A stretch of DNA of 49,348 bases from Balneolales bacterium (GCA_007134845.1 SLKA01000058.1:1-49348); one strand, 5' to 3'; positions 8,934-17,865 are shown, counted from the first letter of the stretch. Program-made: numbers and translations. The notes: generated by a model not told the origin, from the letters alone.

Positions 8934-9707
8934 TCAGATAAAAATGATATTGGGGGCCGAATGGCGCGGTCGCGTGAACCAGCGGGCGCTGGGGCGACTG
9001 GTGCTGCCGATCTTGACGGATAGTCCGATGGTGAAACCGGCCAGACGCTGGGTTTCATAGAGTCCGGAACGGTTTTGCCCGTCCAGGCGGATTGCCGGGT
9101 TGTAAAACGTGTAATGATAGGCTGCGGTGGCATCGACGCGGTCGTTGATCCGAAACCGGGAGCCCACTCCCAATCCGTAGTGACCATGGAATGCGCTTCG
9201 GTCGCTGCGGTCCCTGAGCTCGGAGAGGCTGCTTTTGCTGTAGCCGGTCCTCATTGTCACATAGGGGTTGATACGGTCCAGCGGATATGAAATATCAAAA
9301 AGCTTGAACAGGTAGAAATTCACACCGAGGCTGAACATCTGATAGTTGTTTTTGTAGGACGAAAACCCGTCCCGATTTTCGAGCACCGAGTAGACATATC
9401 CTGCCTTGAGTCCGAGAAAGATGGACGGCATGTACTCCACATCAAGCCCGAAAGTGGGGTTGTAGAATCGGGATCTACTACCAAGCGATCCGAAGAACGG
9501 AGTGGCGCCTCCGCCTGTCACACCCATGTAAGTGCCGGTAGACAGTTGGACATTCCAGCGGTTCAGATCGGGTATGGATTCACGTTGGCCTGCTCCCTCC
9601 TGCGCCTGACCATATGCGGAAAGTGCTCCGGTAAAAGTGAAAAGGACGGCAATGGCCAGTGCAACCAATGAATTTTGTCTGCAAAGAGGGATAGTATAGG
9701 TCGTCAT
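8934..9707 (-). CDS. Outer-membrane beta-barrel protein (paralogue of the SPOR-domain barrel)
   Basis: A 257-residue protein with an N-terminal signal peptide (LVALAIAVLFTFTGALSAYGQ). The rest consists of amphipathic strands with frequent Gly, Tyr and Phe, as in small outer-membrane barrels. It matches the barrel half of the neighbouring longer protein block for block: a DLNRWNVQLSTGTYMG start, a TPFFGS...RSRFYNPTFG segment, a central YSVLEN motif, then GHYGLGVGSRFRINDRVD and an ETQRLAGFTIGL strand. It lacks the coiled coil and SPOR tail and ends soon after an arginine-rich SARWF motif. The pair looks like a tandem duplication with domain gain or loss. Substrate or partner unknown; a role in polysaccharide display is possible only from location. 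Confidence 0.65.
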   Translation of the reverse strand: MTTYTIPLCRQNSLVALAIAVLFTFTGALSAYGQAQEGAGQRESIPDLNRWNVQLSTGTYMGVTGGGATPFFGSLGSRSRFYNPTFGLDVEYMPSIFLGLKAGYVYSVLENRDGFSSYKNNYQMFSLGVNFYLFKLFDISYPLDRINPYVTMRTGYSKSSLSELRDRSDRSAFHGHYGLGVGSRFRINDRVDATAAYHYTFYNPAIRLDGQNRSGLYETQRLAGFTIGLSVKIGSTSRPSARWFTRPRHSAPNIIFI

Positions 9708-9799
9708 AGATGGTATAGCGTGTTTAGTAATCGCTTCGGCCTATAATATTAAATTTTTTTAATCAAAACCAATTGAATTGTTGGATTTAACTCGTGGAA

Positions 9800-11179
9800 T
9801 CAGGCTTTCCATACCTGACCTTCACGCACGCCCTTGCGGCCGTTCATGGCGTTGCGTGTATCGATGATGCAGTCCGCCCACCCGGCAAGAAGGTCGTAAT
9901 CGATCTCGGAGTGATTGGTGGCGATGACCACGGCATCAAAGGCGGAGACGGTTTCGCGATCCCAGCTCACGGACGGCGTACCGGCCCAGTGCCCGTGTTC
10001 GCGGCTCGGACGGATGACCGGAACGTAGGGATCAAAGTACGCCACTTCGGCGCCCATTCCGGTGTAGAGATCCATCAGTTTGTAGGTCGGCGATTCGCGA
10101 TCATCATCCACATCGGGCTTGTAGGCAAGTCCAATCAGGAGGATGCGGCTACCGTTGATCGATTTTTTGAGCGAATTGAGGGCCTCGATAGTCCGGCGCA
10201 GCACGTAGCGGGGCATTTCGGTGTTGACTTCACCGGCCAGTTCGATAAAACGGGTGTTTTGTTCATACTGGCGTGCTTTCCAGGTCAGATAGAACGGATC
10301 GATGGGGATGCAGTGTCCGCCCAGGCCCGGGCCGGGCGTAAACTTCATGAAACCGAACGGTTTGGTGGCGGCTGCGTCGATCACTTCGTGGACATCGATG
10401 CCCATGGCATGAAACACCACCTTCAACTCGTTCACCAGGGCGATATTGACCGACCGGAAGATATTCTCGGTGAGCTTGACAGCCTCGGCGGTGCGTGTGT
10501 CACTGACCGGCACAGTTTGCACGATGGCGGTGTCGTAGACTGCCATGGAGAGACGCAGGGCATCCGCTCCGTGTCCGCCTACCACTTTCGGAATTTTTGC
10601 CGTATTGAAATCGGCATTGCCGGGATCCTCGCGTTCCGGGCTGTATCCCACGTAGAAATCGGTCTCTGCGCTGAGTCCGGATATCTGTTCCAGGAGCGGG
10701 ATGATCAGCTCTTCGGTGGTGCCGGGATAGGTGGTTGATTCCAGGATCACCAGATGCCCCTTGCGCAAGTGTGGAGCGATGGTGCGCACTGTGCCCTCGA
10801 TATAGGTCATATCCGGCTCGCGGTACTCGTCAAGGGGGGTTGGTACACACAGGAGGATGGCATCGGCTTCGGGAATGCGGCTGAAATCGACGGTGGCATC
10901 GCACAGATCCGATTCGGCCAGTTTCCGCATCATCGGCTCTCCGAGGTGCTTTATGTAGGAGCGGCCGGCATTGATGGCATCGACTTTCTCGCTGTCGATG
11001 TCGAAGCCAAGCACGGGCATCTGCTTTTCGTGAAAGGTCCACATGAGCGGGAGTCCGACATAGCCGAGTCCCACGATGCCCACGGTATAGGAGCGGGTGT
11101 CGATTTTAGTTAAAAGAGTATCCAGCGCTGCAGCAGCGTGCGTTTCTTGCTTCATGAGATGATTTCCGCTATGATCCAT
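9800..11179 (-). CDS. wbpA: UDP-N-acetyl-hexosamine 6-dehydrogenase, WbpA-like
   Basis: Member of the UDP-glucose/GDP-mannose dehydrogenase family, closest in motif to WbpA/TviB enzymes. These oxidise the C6 of UDP-GlcNAc (or UDP-ManNAc) to a uronic acid using two NAD+. It shows the NAD motif GIVGLGYVGLP at 34-44, ESTTYPGTTEE in the middle, KLTENIFRSVNIALVNEL, then DAAATKPFGF and GPGLGGHCIPIDPFY with the catalytic Cys at residue 290. The 459-aa length is slightly longer than WbpA because of about 20 extra N-terminal residues; an in-frame ATG at 11155 could be the true start. It lies at the end of the short polysaccharide operon, behind a WbpM-like dehydratase. WecB at the left end could feed it if UDP-ManNAc is the substrate. 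Confidence 0.88.
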   Translation of the reverse strand: MDHSGNHLMKQETHAAAALDTLLTKIDTRSYTVGIVGLGYVGLPLMWTFHEKQMPVLGFDIDSEKVDAINAGRSYIKHLGEPMMRKLAESDLCDATVDFSRIPEADAILLCVPTPLDEYREPDMTYIEGTVRTIAPHLRKGHLVILESTTYPGTTEELIIPLLEQISGLSAETDFYVGYSPEREDPGNADFNTAKIPKVVGGHGADALRLSMAVYDTAIVQTVPVSDTRTAEAVKLTENIFRSVNIALVNELKVVFHAMGIDVHEVIDAAATKPFGFMKFTPGPGLGGHCIPIDPFYLTWKARQYEQNTRFIELAGEVNTEMPRYVLRRTIEALNSLKKSINGSRILLIGLAYKPDVDDDRESPTYKLMDLYTGMGAEVAYFDPYVPVIRPSREHGHWAGTPSVSWDRETVSAFDAVVIATNHSEIDYDLLAGWADCIIDTRNAMNGRKGVREGQVWKA

Positions 11180-11214
11180 GGAATAAATGAGAGACAGAAC
11201 TTAACAAGTTAGGG

Positions 11215-11238
11215 CATCGGATAAAAATAATTCCGATG
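11215..11238 (-). repeat. Small inverted repeat between wbpM-like and wbpA-like genes
   Basis: Perfect 7-base arms CATCGGA/TCCGATG around a 10-base AT-rich loop. No T run follows on the minus strand, so it is not a classic terminator. It may be an RNA processing or attenuation hairpin, or chance. Confidence 0.3.
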
Positions 11239-11296
11239 ACTTCAGCAAGAAAAGACCGCCGGGATGCCGCGTGTATGATGAACAGGTCTCGCCGGA

Positions 11297-13291
11297 TCAG
11301 TTGGAATTCATCTCTGTCGGGCTGTGCACGGCCCGGGCAGCCAGAATTTTCCCGGACCTGTCATGCTTTTTTGGCGATTGCCTCACTTTGTGTTGTGGTG
11401 GATTACCCTCCGGTTTCGAAGGTATCGAGCCGGTCTCTGGCAGATGTTTTGCCTTTCCCTGCTTGCCGTAGTTGTAGGTGGGTATGATCCGTTTCAAATG
11501 CCGCCGGATCTGCTCACCGTTCTGTTCCAGCGCGGATGTAAACAGATCTTCAACCATGCCTTCGAATTCTCCGGCGGCCGGACCATTCGTTTTTGCCGTA
11601 AAGATTTTTTCATGGCAGGTAGCGGTGGTTCCCTCCTCGTCGGTCAGCAGTTCCTCATACAGTTTTTCGCCCGGACGCATGCCGGTGTACACGATTTCGA
11701 TATCCTGATCCGGCAGAAAGCCGCACAGGCGGATCAGGTCACGGGCCAGATCAACGATCTTCACCGGCTGTCCCATATCAAGTACATAGACCGAACCGTT
11801 GTTATTGAGTCCACCGGCCTGCAACACCAGTTGCGAGGCTTCGGGGATGGTCATAAAATAGCGGGTCATTTCCGGATGGGTAATGGTTACCGGTCCGCCG
11901 GATTCAATTTGCCGTTTGAAAAGCGGCACGACGCTGCCGCGGCTACCCAGTACATTGCCAAAGCGCACCGAAACGAACGATTGATTCTTTTTGGCACGCA
12001 ATGATGCCCGGTGGACCACATATTCTGCCACCCGTTTGGTACAGCCCATGACCGAGGTCGGATTCACCGACTTGTCCGATGACACATTGACAAAGCGTTC
12101 CACTTCGTATTCCAGCGCCAGTTCGGCCAGATTGCGTGTTCCGCCGACATTGTTCAGGATCGCCTGGTCGGGATTGGCCTCCATGAGCGGCACATGCTTG
12201 TGCGCTGCAGAATGGAATACCACCTGCGGGCGATATTTTTGGAAGACATGTTCCAGTGAATCGCGGTCACGCACATCGGTAATCAATGGTGTGAAGGTGA
12301 CCTTCGGGTATTCGGAACTGAATTCGCGTTCCACTTTAAAGATGCTGTTTTCACCGCGGCCGAGAAGCAGAATGTGGCGCGGATTAAAGCGGATCATCTG
12401 GCGTACGATTTCGCTGCCAATGGAGCCGCCCGCGCCGGTCACAAGTACCGTACGTTCATACAGATATTCGGAGATCGGGGCCACATCGAGCTCAACCTGT
12501 TTGCGTCGCAGCAAGTCAGACACCTCTACCCTGCGAAGTTTTGCGATGTTGAAATTGCCGCTGAGCAGCTCATAGAGACCGGGCATAATCTGCGACTCGA
12601 CGCCGGCTTCCTGCGCCATGGTCACCACTTTTCGGATCACCTCACCGGGAACCGTCGGCATGGCGATTACCACTTTATCTACCTGGTATTTGTGAGCGAC
12701 TTCCGTTAGCTCATCCAGATCCCCAAGGATAGCGTATCCCAGGTACCACTCTTTCTGTTTGGTGGGGTTATCATCCAGAAAACCGACAATTTCCATATAG
12801 GATTCGGGATGGCGGCGCACCTCACGTGCGAGCATGGTTCCCGCCTCGCCGGCTCCGGCTACCAATACCCGTGCTACCTTTCGGGAGGTACTTCTGACCA
12901 GCGAACGGCGAACCGTCTCACTTTTTAGCCGGGTTACAAGCCGGACGCTGCCAAGCATGATAATGGTAAGTCCCGCCTCGATGACCGGTACACTCCGAGG
13001 AATATAAAAACCCTGTCTGATAAAAAAGAGCGATGCCATTATCAGCAGTGTGACGATCACCACACCCTGGATAATCCGGGACAGATCCCAGATTCCTATT
13101 CTTTTCCATGACTGCAGATGAAATCTAAGCACATAAAGTACTGCAGCTTTGATGGGTATGGCCATAACGGTCAGCAGGGCGATATCGCTTGCATGTTCTG
13201 TCACTTGCATCTCGATGCGCAGAAAATATGCGAGTGGCAGAGCCAGCGTCCATATAGTCAGATCGGCAAGATATTTCAGAAATAGTTTCAT
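11297..13291 (-). CDS. Membrane UDP-sugar 4,6-dehydratase, WbpM/FlaA1/PglF family (copy 1)
   Basis: Large membrane-anchored nucleotide-sugar dehydratase. Roughly four N-terminal transmembrane helices are followed by a Rossmann-like region (VLVAGAGEAG, residues 142-151) and the catalytic SDR domain with TGAGGSIGSEI at about 285-295. Family enzymes convert UDP-GlcNAc to UDP-4-keto-6-deoxy-GlcNAc for QuiNAc, bacillosamine or FucNAc. The catalytic segment reads SSDKSVNPT at 404-412, whereas the second copy at 44910 has the canonical STDKAVNPT. The active-site Thr is thus Ser here. It also carries a basic, low-complexity C-terminal tail of about 55 residues absent from the other copy. A strong GAGGA ribosome binding site sits 8 bases before the ATG. 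Confidence 0.88.
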   Translation of the reverse strand: MKLFLKYLADLTIWTLALPLAYFLRIEMQVTEHASDIALLTVMAIPIKAAVLYVLRFHLQSWKRIGIWDLSRIIQGVVIVTLLIMASLFFIRQGFYIPRSVPVIEAGLTIIMLGSVRLVTRLKSETVRRSLVRSTSRKVARVLVAGAGEAGTMLAREVRRHPESYMEIVGFLDDNPTKQKEWYLGYAILGDLDELTEVAHKYQVDKVVIAMPTVPGEVIRKVVTMAQEAGVESQIMPGLYELLSGNFNIAKLRRVEVSDLLRRKQVELDVAPISEYLYERTVLVTGAGGSIGSEIVRQMIRFNPRHILLLGRGENSIFKVEREFSSEYPKVTFTPLITDVRDRDSLEHVFQKYRPQVVFHSAAHKHVPLMEANPDQAILNNVGGTRNLAELALEYEVERFVNVSSDKSVNPTSVMGCTKRVAEYVVHRASLRAKKNQSFVSVRFGNVLGSRGSVVPLFKRQIESGGPVTITHPEMTRYFMTIPEASQLVLQAGGLNNNGSVYVLDMGQPVKIVDLARDLIRLCGFLPDQDIEIVYTGMRPGEKLYEELLTDEEGTTATCHEKIFTAKTNGPAAGEFEGMVEDLFTSALEQNGEQIRRHLKRIIPTYNYGKQGKAKHLPETGSIPSKPEGNPPQHKVRQSPKKHDRSGKILAARAVHSPTEMNSN

Positions 13292-13349
13292 GATATGGTC
13301 CTCTTTTCTATATAAACTCTCTACAAGCTATCTATAAGCACTTTATGGT

Positions 13350-14282
13350 TCATTGGTTATGCAGGACGGTCTCCGGTTTCCGGGCGATCATCTGAAACAT
13401 GTTCTCCATGTAGCGTTGTGTTGTTCCGGCCACATGCGGGGTAAGGACCACCTGCGGCATGGTCCAAAACGGGTGTTTGGAAGGAAGCGGCTCTTCATCG
13501 AATACGTCGAGCACGGCTCCTTCCGGGATGCCATTCCGCAGGGCATCAATAAGTGCGGTTTCATCAACAACCGGACCGCGTGAGACATTGACAAGAAGTG
13601 AGCCGGGCCGCATCCTCCCGAACACACCTGCGTTGATGAGTCCGCGGGTATGCGGGGTGAGCGGGACGCCGAGCACCAGGATATCACACCAGGCGGCAAG
13701 CGCGGCTACTTCATCCACGCCATGCACTCTTTCCACGCCCGGCATATCACGCACGATGGGATCACACCCTCTTATCACCATGCCGAAAGGTACAGCACGC
13801 TTCACAACACGGCTGCCGATATTGCCCAGCCCCACCATGCCGAGGCGCGCGCCGGTGAGCTCTGTGAGCCAGGTGCGCTGCCATTCGTGCTGGTGCTGCA
13901 GATCGCGGAAGCGGTGAAACTGTTTGGAGTGAATCAGAATTCCACCGATCACATATTCAGCTATGGCCGTGGCGTTGACTCCGGACGATGTGGTGACGGT
14001 GATATCAGCCAGATCCAGATCCATGGCATCGAGCCGGTCGCGGCCTGCACTGGTCAGGTGGATGCGCTCCGGACGCGGTATGCGTGCCAGGGCATCGGGC
14101 AGCCAGTCAAGCTGTGGGGTAATGACCAGATCAAACGCCTCCCCGGAAGGGATATCATCCGGATTTCCGGCAAAACGGGAGGTTGTGCCGGGCAGGTAGC
14201 GGGCGAACAGCTCCTCGAGGTGCGTCCGCTGCCGGTCCAGTACATCCGGTTTCTGCAGGAAAAGTGCGTTGGCCGGTTTCAT
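13350..14282 (-). CDS. D-2-hydroxyacid dehydrogenase (copy 1)
   Basis: NAD(P)-dependent D-isomer-specific 2-hydroxyacid dehydrogenase of 310 residues. The nucleotide-binding GMVGLGNIGSRV is visible in the middle, followed by VNVSRGPVVDE with the substrate-binding arginine. The later EEPLPSKHPFW and LTPHVAGTT segments carry the catalytic Glu/His region. It should interconvert a 2-oxoacid and its D-2-hydroxyacid. Its ATG overlaps the TGA of the HpcH-type aldolase gene (ATGA), so the two are translationally coupled and probably act in sequence: aldolase product or substrate reduced or oxidised at C2. The same gene pair occurs a second time at 26147-28056. The substrate is unknown. A housekeeping phosphoglycerate dehydrogenase role is unlikely because the enzyme lacks an ACT domain and lies in a glycan operon. 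Confidence 0.8.
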   Translation of the reverse strand: MKPANALFLQKPDVLDRQRTHLEELFARYLPGTTSRFAGNPDDIPSGEAFDLVITPQLDWLPDALARIPRPERIHLTSAGRDRLDAMDLDLADITVTTSSGVNATAIAEYVIGGILIHSKQFHRFRDLQHQHEWQRTWLTELTGARLGMVGLGNIGSRVVKRAVPFGMVIRGCDPIVRDMPGVERVHGVDEVAALAAWCDILVLGVPLTPHTRGLINAGVFGRMRPGSLLVNVSRGPVVDETALIDALRNGIPEGAVLDVFDEEPLPSKHPFWTMPQVVLTPHVAGTTQRYMENMFQMIARKPETVLHNQ

Positions 14283-15115
14283 ACTGCAAGTTCCTCGCGT
14301 TTTGACGATACAAAATTACGAACAGCGATCACCAGCTTGCGGCGGTTTTCCTCGAGCTGTTTCTGGCTGAAGCTTCGGAAGCTGCTCACACATTCATCCA
14401 CCCGGGTAATCTCAGTGCGCAGGTTGATCTTGCCCCGCAGTTCTTCAACGTCGTTGATGCCCATACGAAATGCTCGTGACAGGATCACCATTTCCGACCC
14501 AAGCCGGATATGTTCCCCGATAATCAGTTTTGATGAAACGGCGTCCTTGCGACCCACGCGGGAAATGCCACCGAAACCAAATCGGATGTCATGGTTCTGA
14601 ATCTTTCGGGCGGCATATTCGACAATACCGCCGCTGAGCAGCTCGAACATGAAATCGAGTCCCATGGCCAGGTGCATGTCATTGAGTCCGAGATGGATTT
14701 CGTCAATGCCGGCGCTGTATTCCAGGATATCATCCAGGCGGGTGAGCGCCTGCGGTGTCTCCAGTAGCAGACAGAGCCGCACACGGCCGTCTATAAGCCG
14801 GATCACTTTCTCCACTTCATCGGCTGTATTGAACATGGGCAGCATGATCACATCGGTGCCGGCTTCAATAGATGCATCGATCTCCACAAATGACTCGGAA
14901 TGCACCGGATTGATGCGCGTCATGATCTCGGCATCGGGAAGCCTTTTGCGGATGGCGGCAACATCCTCGGATGTACTCAGGGCCATATGCGTATCGAGAA
15001 ATCCCTGCCGCTCGTATTTCCCCATCCATTCCATATCAACAAAGATACGGTGAACCCCGCTTTCCCAGGCATAGGCAGCCATTTCGGGCTCGTTGGTGAT
15101 AAACATGTAAATCAT
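14279..15115 (-). CDS. HpcH/HpaI (citrate-lyase beta-like) aldolase family protein
   Basis: TIM-barrel class II aldolase-type protein of 278 residues. Recognisable are GVHRIFVDMEWMG early, TRINPVHSES, GTDVIMLPMF, and LLLETPQAL, whose Glu is the expected metal ligand. IDEIHLGLNDMHLAMG carries the second acidic ligand. Family enzymes cleave or form bonds between pyruvate/oxaloacetate-like donors and aldehydes, or act as citryl-CoA-type lyases. The start overlaps the stop of the sugar transferase gene (ATGA), and the stop overlaps the next dehydrogenase start in the same way, showing tight coupling. The longer frame starting upstream would run into the preceding gene and is less likely. The actual substrate cannot be read from sequence; a role in building a sugar-acid or lactyl-type substituent is inference. 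Confidence 0.75.
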   Translation of the reverse strand: MIYMFITNEPEMAAYAWESGVHRIFVDMEWMGKYERQGFLDTHMALSTSEDVAAIRKRLPDAEIMTRINPVHSESFVEIDASIEAGTDVIMLPMFNTADEVEKVIRLIDGRVRLCLLLETPQALTRLDDILEYSAGIDEIHLGLNDMHLAMGLDFMFELLSGGIVEYAARKIQNHDIRFGFGGISRVGRKDAVSSKLIIGEHIRLGSEMVILSRAFRMGINDVEELRGKINLRTEITRVDECVSSFRSFSQKQLEENRRKLVIAVRNFVSSKREELAV

Positions 15116-15750
15116 GAGTTCTCCTTTTGTGAATGACGCGCCCACTTATCGCGATAGGCCCGCCAGTTTTTAGATTCGTCTCCGTAAATGCCTTTGGCTG
15201 TTAGAATAACCCATACGGTTTGCAATAAAATTCCCATATCGCGCAACAGGCCCGGCTTGCGGGCGTAGGTGGTGTCGTATTCAAGCTGCTGCTCCCAGCT
15301 GAGGCTGCGTCGCCCTTTGACCTGCGCCAGGCCGGTGATGCCGGGCCGCACGCGGAACCTGTCGTCAAACCAGAGCGGCACGACTTCGAGCTGCTCGGGG
15401 ATCACCGGCCGGGGTCCCACCAGGCTCATGTCCCCTTTCAGGATATTAAAAAGCTGAGGGATCTCATCGAGGCTGGTTATGCGCAGGAATCGTCCGGCCC
15501 GGGTGATGCGCTGATCGTCACCGGTGCTTACGACCTGCTCGGCATGCTGATCGATGGTGTCAGGATCACGGTGGGTCATGGTGCGGAACTTCAATACATA
15601 GAACGGCTGCCGGCTGCGTCCGATCCGCTTTTGGCGGAAAAAGACGGGGCCGTGTGAATCCAGTTTGATCCACAGCGCCAGCAGCAAAAGGAGCGGCGAC
15701 AGGACCAAGAGTCCCAGCGATGATGCCACTATGTCAAAAATTCGTTTCAA
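15112..15750 (-). CDS. Initiating phosphoglycosyl transferase (PglC/WcaJ-type sugar transferase)
   Basis: Short bacterial sugar transferase that moves a sugar-1-phosphate from a UDP-sugar to undecaprenyl phosphate, the first membrane step of repeat-unit synthesis. It has a single N-terminal hydrophobic hairpin (DIVASSLGLLVLSPLLLLLAL), PVFFRQKRIG, FYVLKFRTM, the catalytic DEIPQL, GDMSLVGPRP, and PGITGLAQVKGRRS. At 212 residues it is the minimal monotopic type like PglC rather than the long WcaJ/WbaP type. Translation must begin at TTG, because an in-frame TGA lies 9 to 11 bases upstream and no ATG is available. It overlaps the aldolase gene by four bases. The presence of two dehydratases and a DegT aminotransferase suggests a diNAcBac- or QuiNAc-like UDP-sugar as substrate. 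Confidence 0.88.
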   Translation of the reverse strand: MKRIFDIVASSLGLLVLSPLLLLLALWIKLDSHGPVFFRQKRIGRSRQPFYVLKFRTMTHRDPDTIDQHAEQVVSTGDDQRITRAGRFLRITSLDEIPQLFNILKGDMSLVGPRPVIPEQLEVVPLWFDDRFRVRPGITGLAQVKGRRSLSWEQQLEYDTTYARKPGLLRDMGILLQTVWVILTAKGIYGDESKNWRAYRDKWARHSQKENS

Positions 15751-15780
15751 GTGTTCGCTTCAGTTGCTTGTGAGAAGGGT

Positions 15781-16494
15781 TCAATTCTGATGATGCTCAT
15801 CCGGCGATTGCGCCATATAGTTGTTATTACTTCTGATAAGATCTGAATGACTACTTGCCTCCTCTTTGGAGGCCTTTGCTTTCATGATTCCAATGAACTC
15901 GCTGTGCACTACATGAATCAGACAGGGGATGCGGTCAATCCCGAGAAACCGGGCCATAACCAGGCGGTGTATCCCGCTGTTGTTCCGTATAAAAGAACCG
16001 TCCCTGGCCACATTTACATTCAGTTCATCGGTGAGAAAGGTGGATTTCTTTTTCACTTCACTCAATTTCCATCCCGATTCCTTCAAGCTCTGATACACAG
16101 CATCCCTCATCGCGGCTTTTTCCCGGTATTTACGGATCTGCTTTTCATCGAGCTGTCCGACCCGCAGCCGGGGATTCTGCAAAATCTCTTCCCACTCCTT
16201 GCCTTCCACATATCTCTGATGCAGAACCATGAACGCGGTAGAATCTTCGACATCCTTGATGTTTCTGTCCCAGTCACCCGGAAGTATGCGTCCGCGGTAA
16301 CTGTATGGAAACCGGTCCCTTTTGTACATAGTGCCGATGACGGAAGCCGGATCGACCCAGACCACATCATAAAGGCTTTTATAGGGCCAAGGCTGTTGAC
16401 CCTTTCTGATCTTGCGCTCATTCCGGATCGTCTGAAAATCGCTGTACAGCTTTTCCGGAGTTTTGATCAACCGTATAAGAAGGGTTTTAGCCAT
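15781..16494 (-). CDS. Uncharacterised glycan-cluster protein with ParB-like C-terminal motif
   Basis: A 237-residue soluble, basic protein without signal or membrane segments. Its last third has an RDGSFIRNNSGIHRLVMA stretch followed by FLGIDRIPCLI. This strongly resembles the ParB/sulfiredoxin-like fold motif (D-G-HR-L-A, then IPV) found in small proteins of polysaccharide clusters. Function is unknown. An ATP-dependent sugar-phosphate or serine-type kinase role has been described for other members of that fold, but nothing here proves it. I chose the ATG at 16494 because an AAGGTG site lies 7 bases upstream and the longer frame uses GTG. It overlaps the GT4 gene by eight bases and precedes the phosphoglycosyl transferase. 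Confidence 0.55.
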   Translation of the reverse strand: MAKTLLIRLIKTPEKLYSDFQTIRNERKIRKGQQPWPYKSLYDVVWVDPASVIGTMYKRDRFPYSYRGRILPGDWDRNIKDVEDSTAFMVLHQRYVEGKEWEEILQNPRLRVGQLDEKQIRKYREKAAMRDAVYQSLKESGWKLSEVKKKSTFLTDELNVNVARDGSFIRNNSGIHRLVMARFLGIDRIPCLIHVVHSEFIGIMKAKASKEEASSHSDLIRSNNNYMAQSPDEHHQN

Positions 16495-17698
16495 GACGTT
16501 CACCTTCCTTTACCTTAATCTCCACATCGCTGATTGTTTCACTTGCTGTCTCCGATCCATTGGTTCCATTCACATTCATCGCTTCCATTATGGTGCTGTT
16601 TACTTTGCGAACGTCGTATTTTTCTTCTGCCAGCTTCCGGCTGTTCCGGCCCATTGCTGCAATCAGATCGGGGCTGCGAATAAACGCTTCCATACGGGAT
16701 GCCAGAGCATCTGCCGACCTGACAGGCACCAGGAAGCCGTTATCATCTTCGATCACCGTCTCGCGGCATCCGGGCGTGTCGGTGGTTATTACGGCACGGC
16801 CGGTCGCCATGGCTTCGAGCACCGATCGAGGCGTACCTTCGCGATATGATGGCAGCACATAAACGCTGCACGTTTTCAGATACGGGCGAACATCCTTCAC
16901 CCCTCCAATAAACTCCACAACACCATTTCGTTTCCACTGCTCAACTTCGCCGGCGGGAAGCGCATGGGGAAGCGTGGGGTCATGGGGACCGACCACCTGA
17001 AACCGGACTTCCGGATAGCTGGAATGCAGCTTTTCGGCGGCACGGACAAATTCCCGGACACCCTTGTCCTGCAGAAGCCGTGCAATCATCAGAAACGCAA
17101 GCGGTGCCTCGGGCGGTGCGGGAGCAGGTGATTGGGGAAAACGCTCCAGATTGATACCCGACCCGTTGGTTCGAACGATTTTGTGCTCATCACGGCCGGT
17201 GATGATGTTCAGTGACCGGAACAGGGCCAGATCATCGGGATTCTGGAAAAAGATGCGGTCGGCAGCAGACAGTCCGCGGCGGTAAAGCATGGATGCCACG
17301 CGTCGCAGCAGGCGCTGGCGCAGTGTTTCTCCTGTGAACAGATAGCCCATGCCGGTAATCATGGCGGCAACCATGGGCACGTTGCATGCCCGGGCGGCCA
17401 GTGATCCGTAGATGACCGGTTTAATGGAATAACTGTACACGATATCGGGGTTATAGCAGCGGATCAGGCGCTTGAGCATTCTGTATGATCGAAAATCAGA
17501 CCATGGATCCACTCCCGTGCGGCTGAGCTGTATCAGATCATAGCTTATGCCCAGGTCCTCCACTTCCGGCAGAAAATCATAATCCGGAATCAGGGCATGT
17601 ACATCATGACCGAGCTGCTTCAGCTGCAGGATAAGATCACCCCGGTTGGCGATTAGCGAACGGGCGTTGGCTGCAACAAAAAGAATTTTATCGGACAA
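16487..17698 (-). CDS. Glycosyltransferase family 4, PglA/CapM-like
   Basis: GT-B retaining glycosyltransferase of 403 residues acting on a lipid-linked glycan at the inner face of the membrane. N-terminal features SYSIKPVIYGSLAAR and MITGMGYLFTG are characteristic of PglA/WbpX/CapM-type enzymes that add the second sugar to an undecaprenyl-linked acceptor. The C-terminal half shows ARLLQDKGVREFVRAA, VLPSYREGTPRSVLEAMA, and the donor-binding ITTDTPGCRETV. The only usable start is TTG at 17698; upstream in-frame codons reach a stop without any ATG. It is the first gene of the shorter polysaccharide operon. Two copies of a 16-bp palindromic motif lie in the gap just upstream, a possible control site. 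Confidence 0.85.
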   Translation of the reverse strand: MSDKILFVAANARSLIANRGDLILQLKQLGHDVHALIPDYDFLPEVEDLGISYDLIQLSRTGVDPWSDFRSYRMLKRLIRCYNPDIVYSYSIKPVIYGSLAARACNVPMVAAMITGMGYLFTGETLRQRLLRRVASMLYRRGLSAADRIFFQNPDDLALFRSLNIITGRDEHKIVRTNGSGINLERFPQSPAPAPPEAPLAFLMIARLLQDKGVREFVRAAEKLHSSYPEVRFQVVGPHDPTLPHALPAGEVEQWKRNGVVEFIGGVKDVRPYLKTCSVYVLPSYREGTPRSVLEAMATGRAVITTDTPGCRETVIEDDNGFLVPVRSADALASRMEAFIRSPDLIAAMGRNSRKLAEEKYDVRKVNSTIMEAMNVNGTNGSETASETISDVEIKVKEGERHG

Positions 17699-17865
17699 AA
17701 TGTATTTCGATTTGATTTAATTATCGTTTGATTGTTTCACCGTTTGATTCCGGCCCGGTAACGGGCAGTTACACTTTTTCAGGCCCTGGTGCGAACAACC
17801 AGGAACCTTGACTCTGTATTCATTAGTAAACTATCCTCAAGTGCAAATAAATTCAAGTTTTGCAG

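Noticed and set aside
9794-10738. 314-codon open frame on the plus strand opposite the WbpA-like gene
   Set aside because: It is antisense to a gene with full family motifs, and its His/Asp/Gly-rich translation resembles no protein family. Long antisense frames are common in GC-biased genes.
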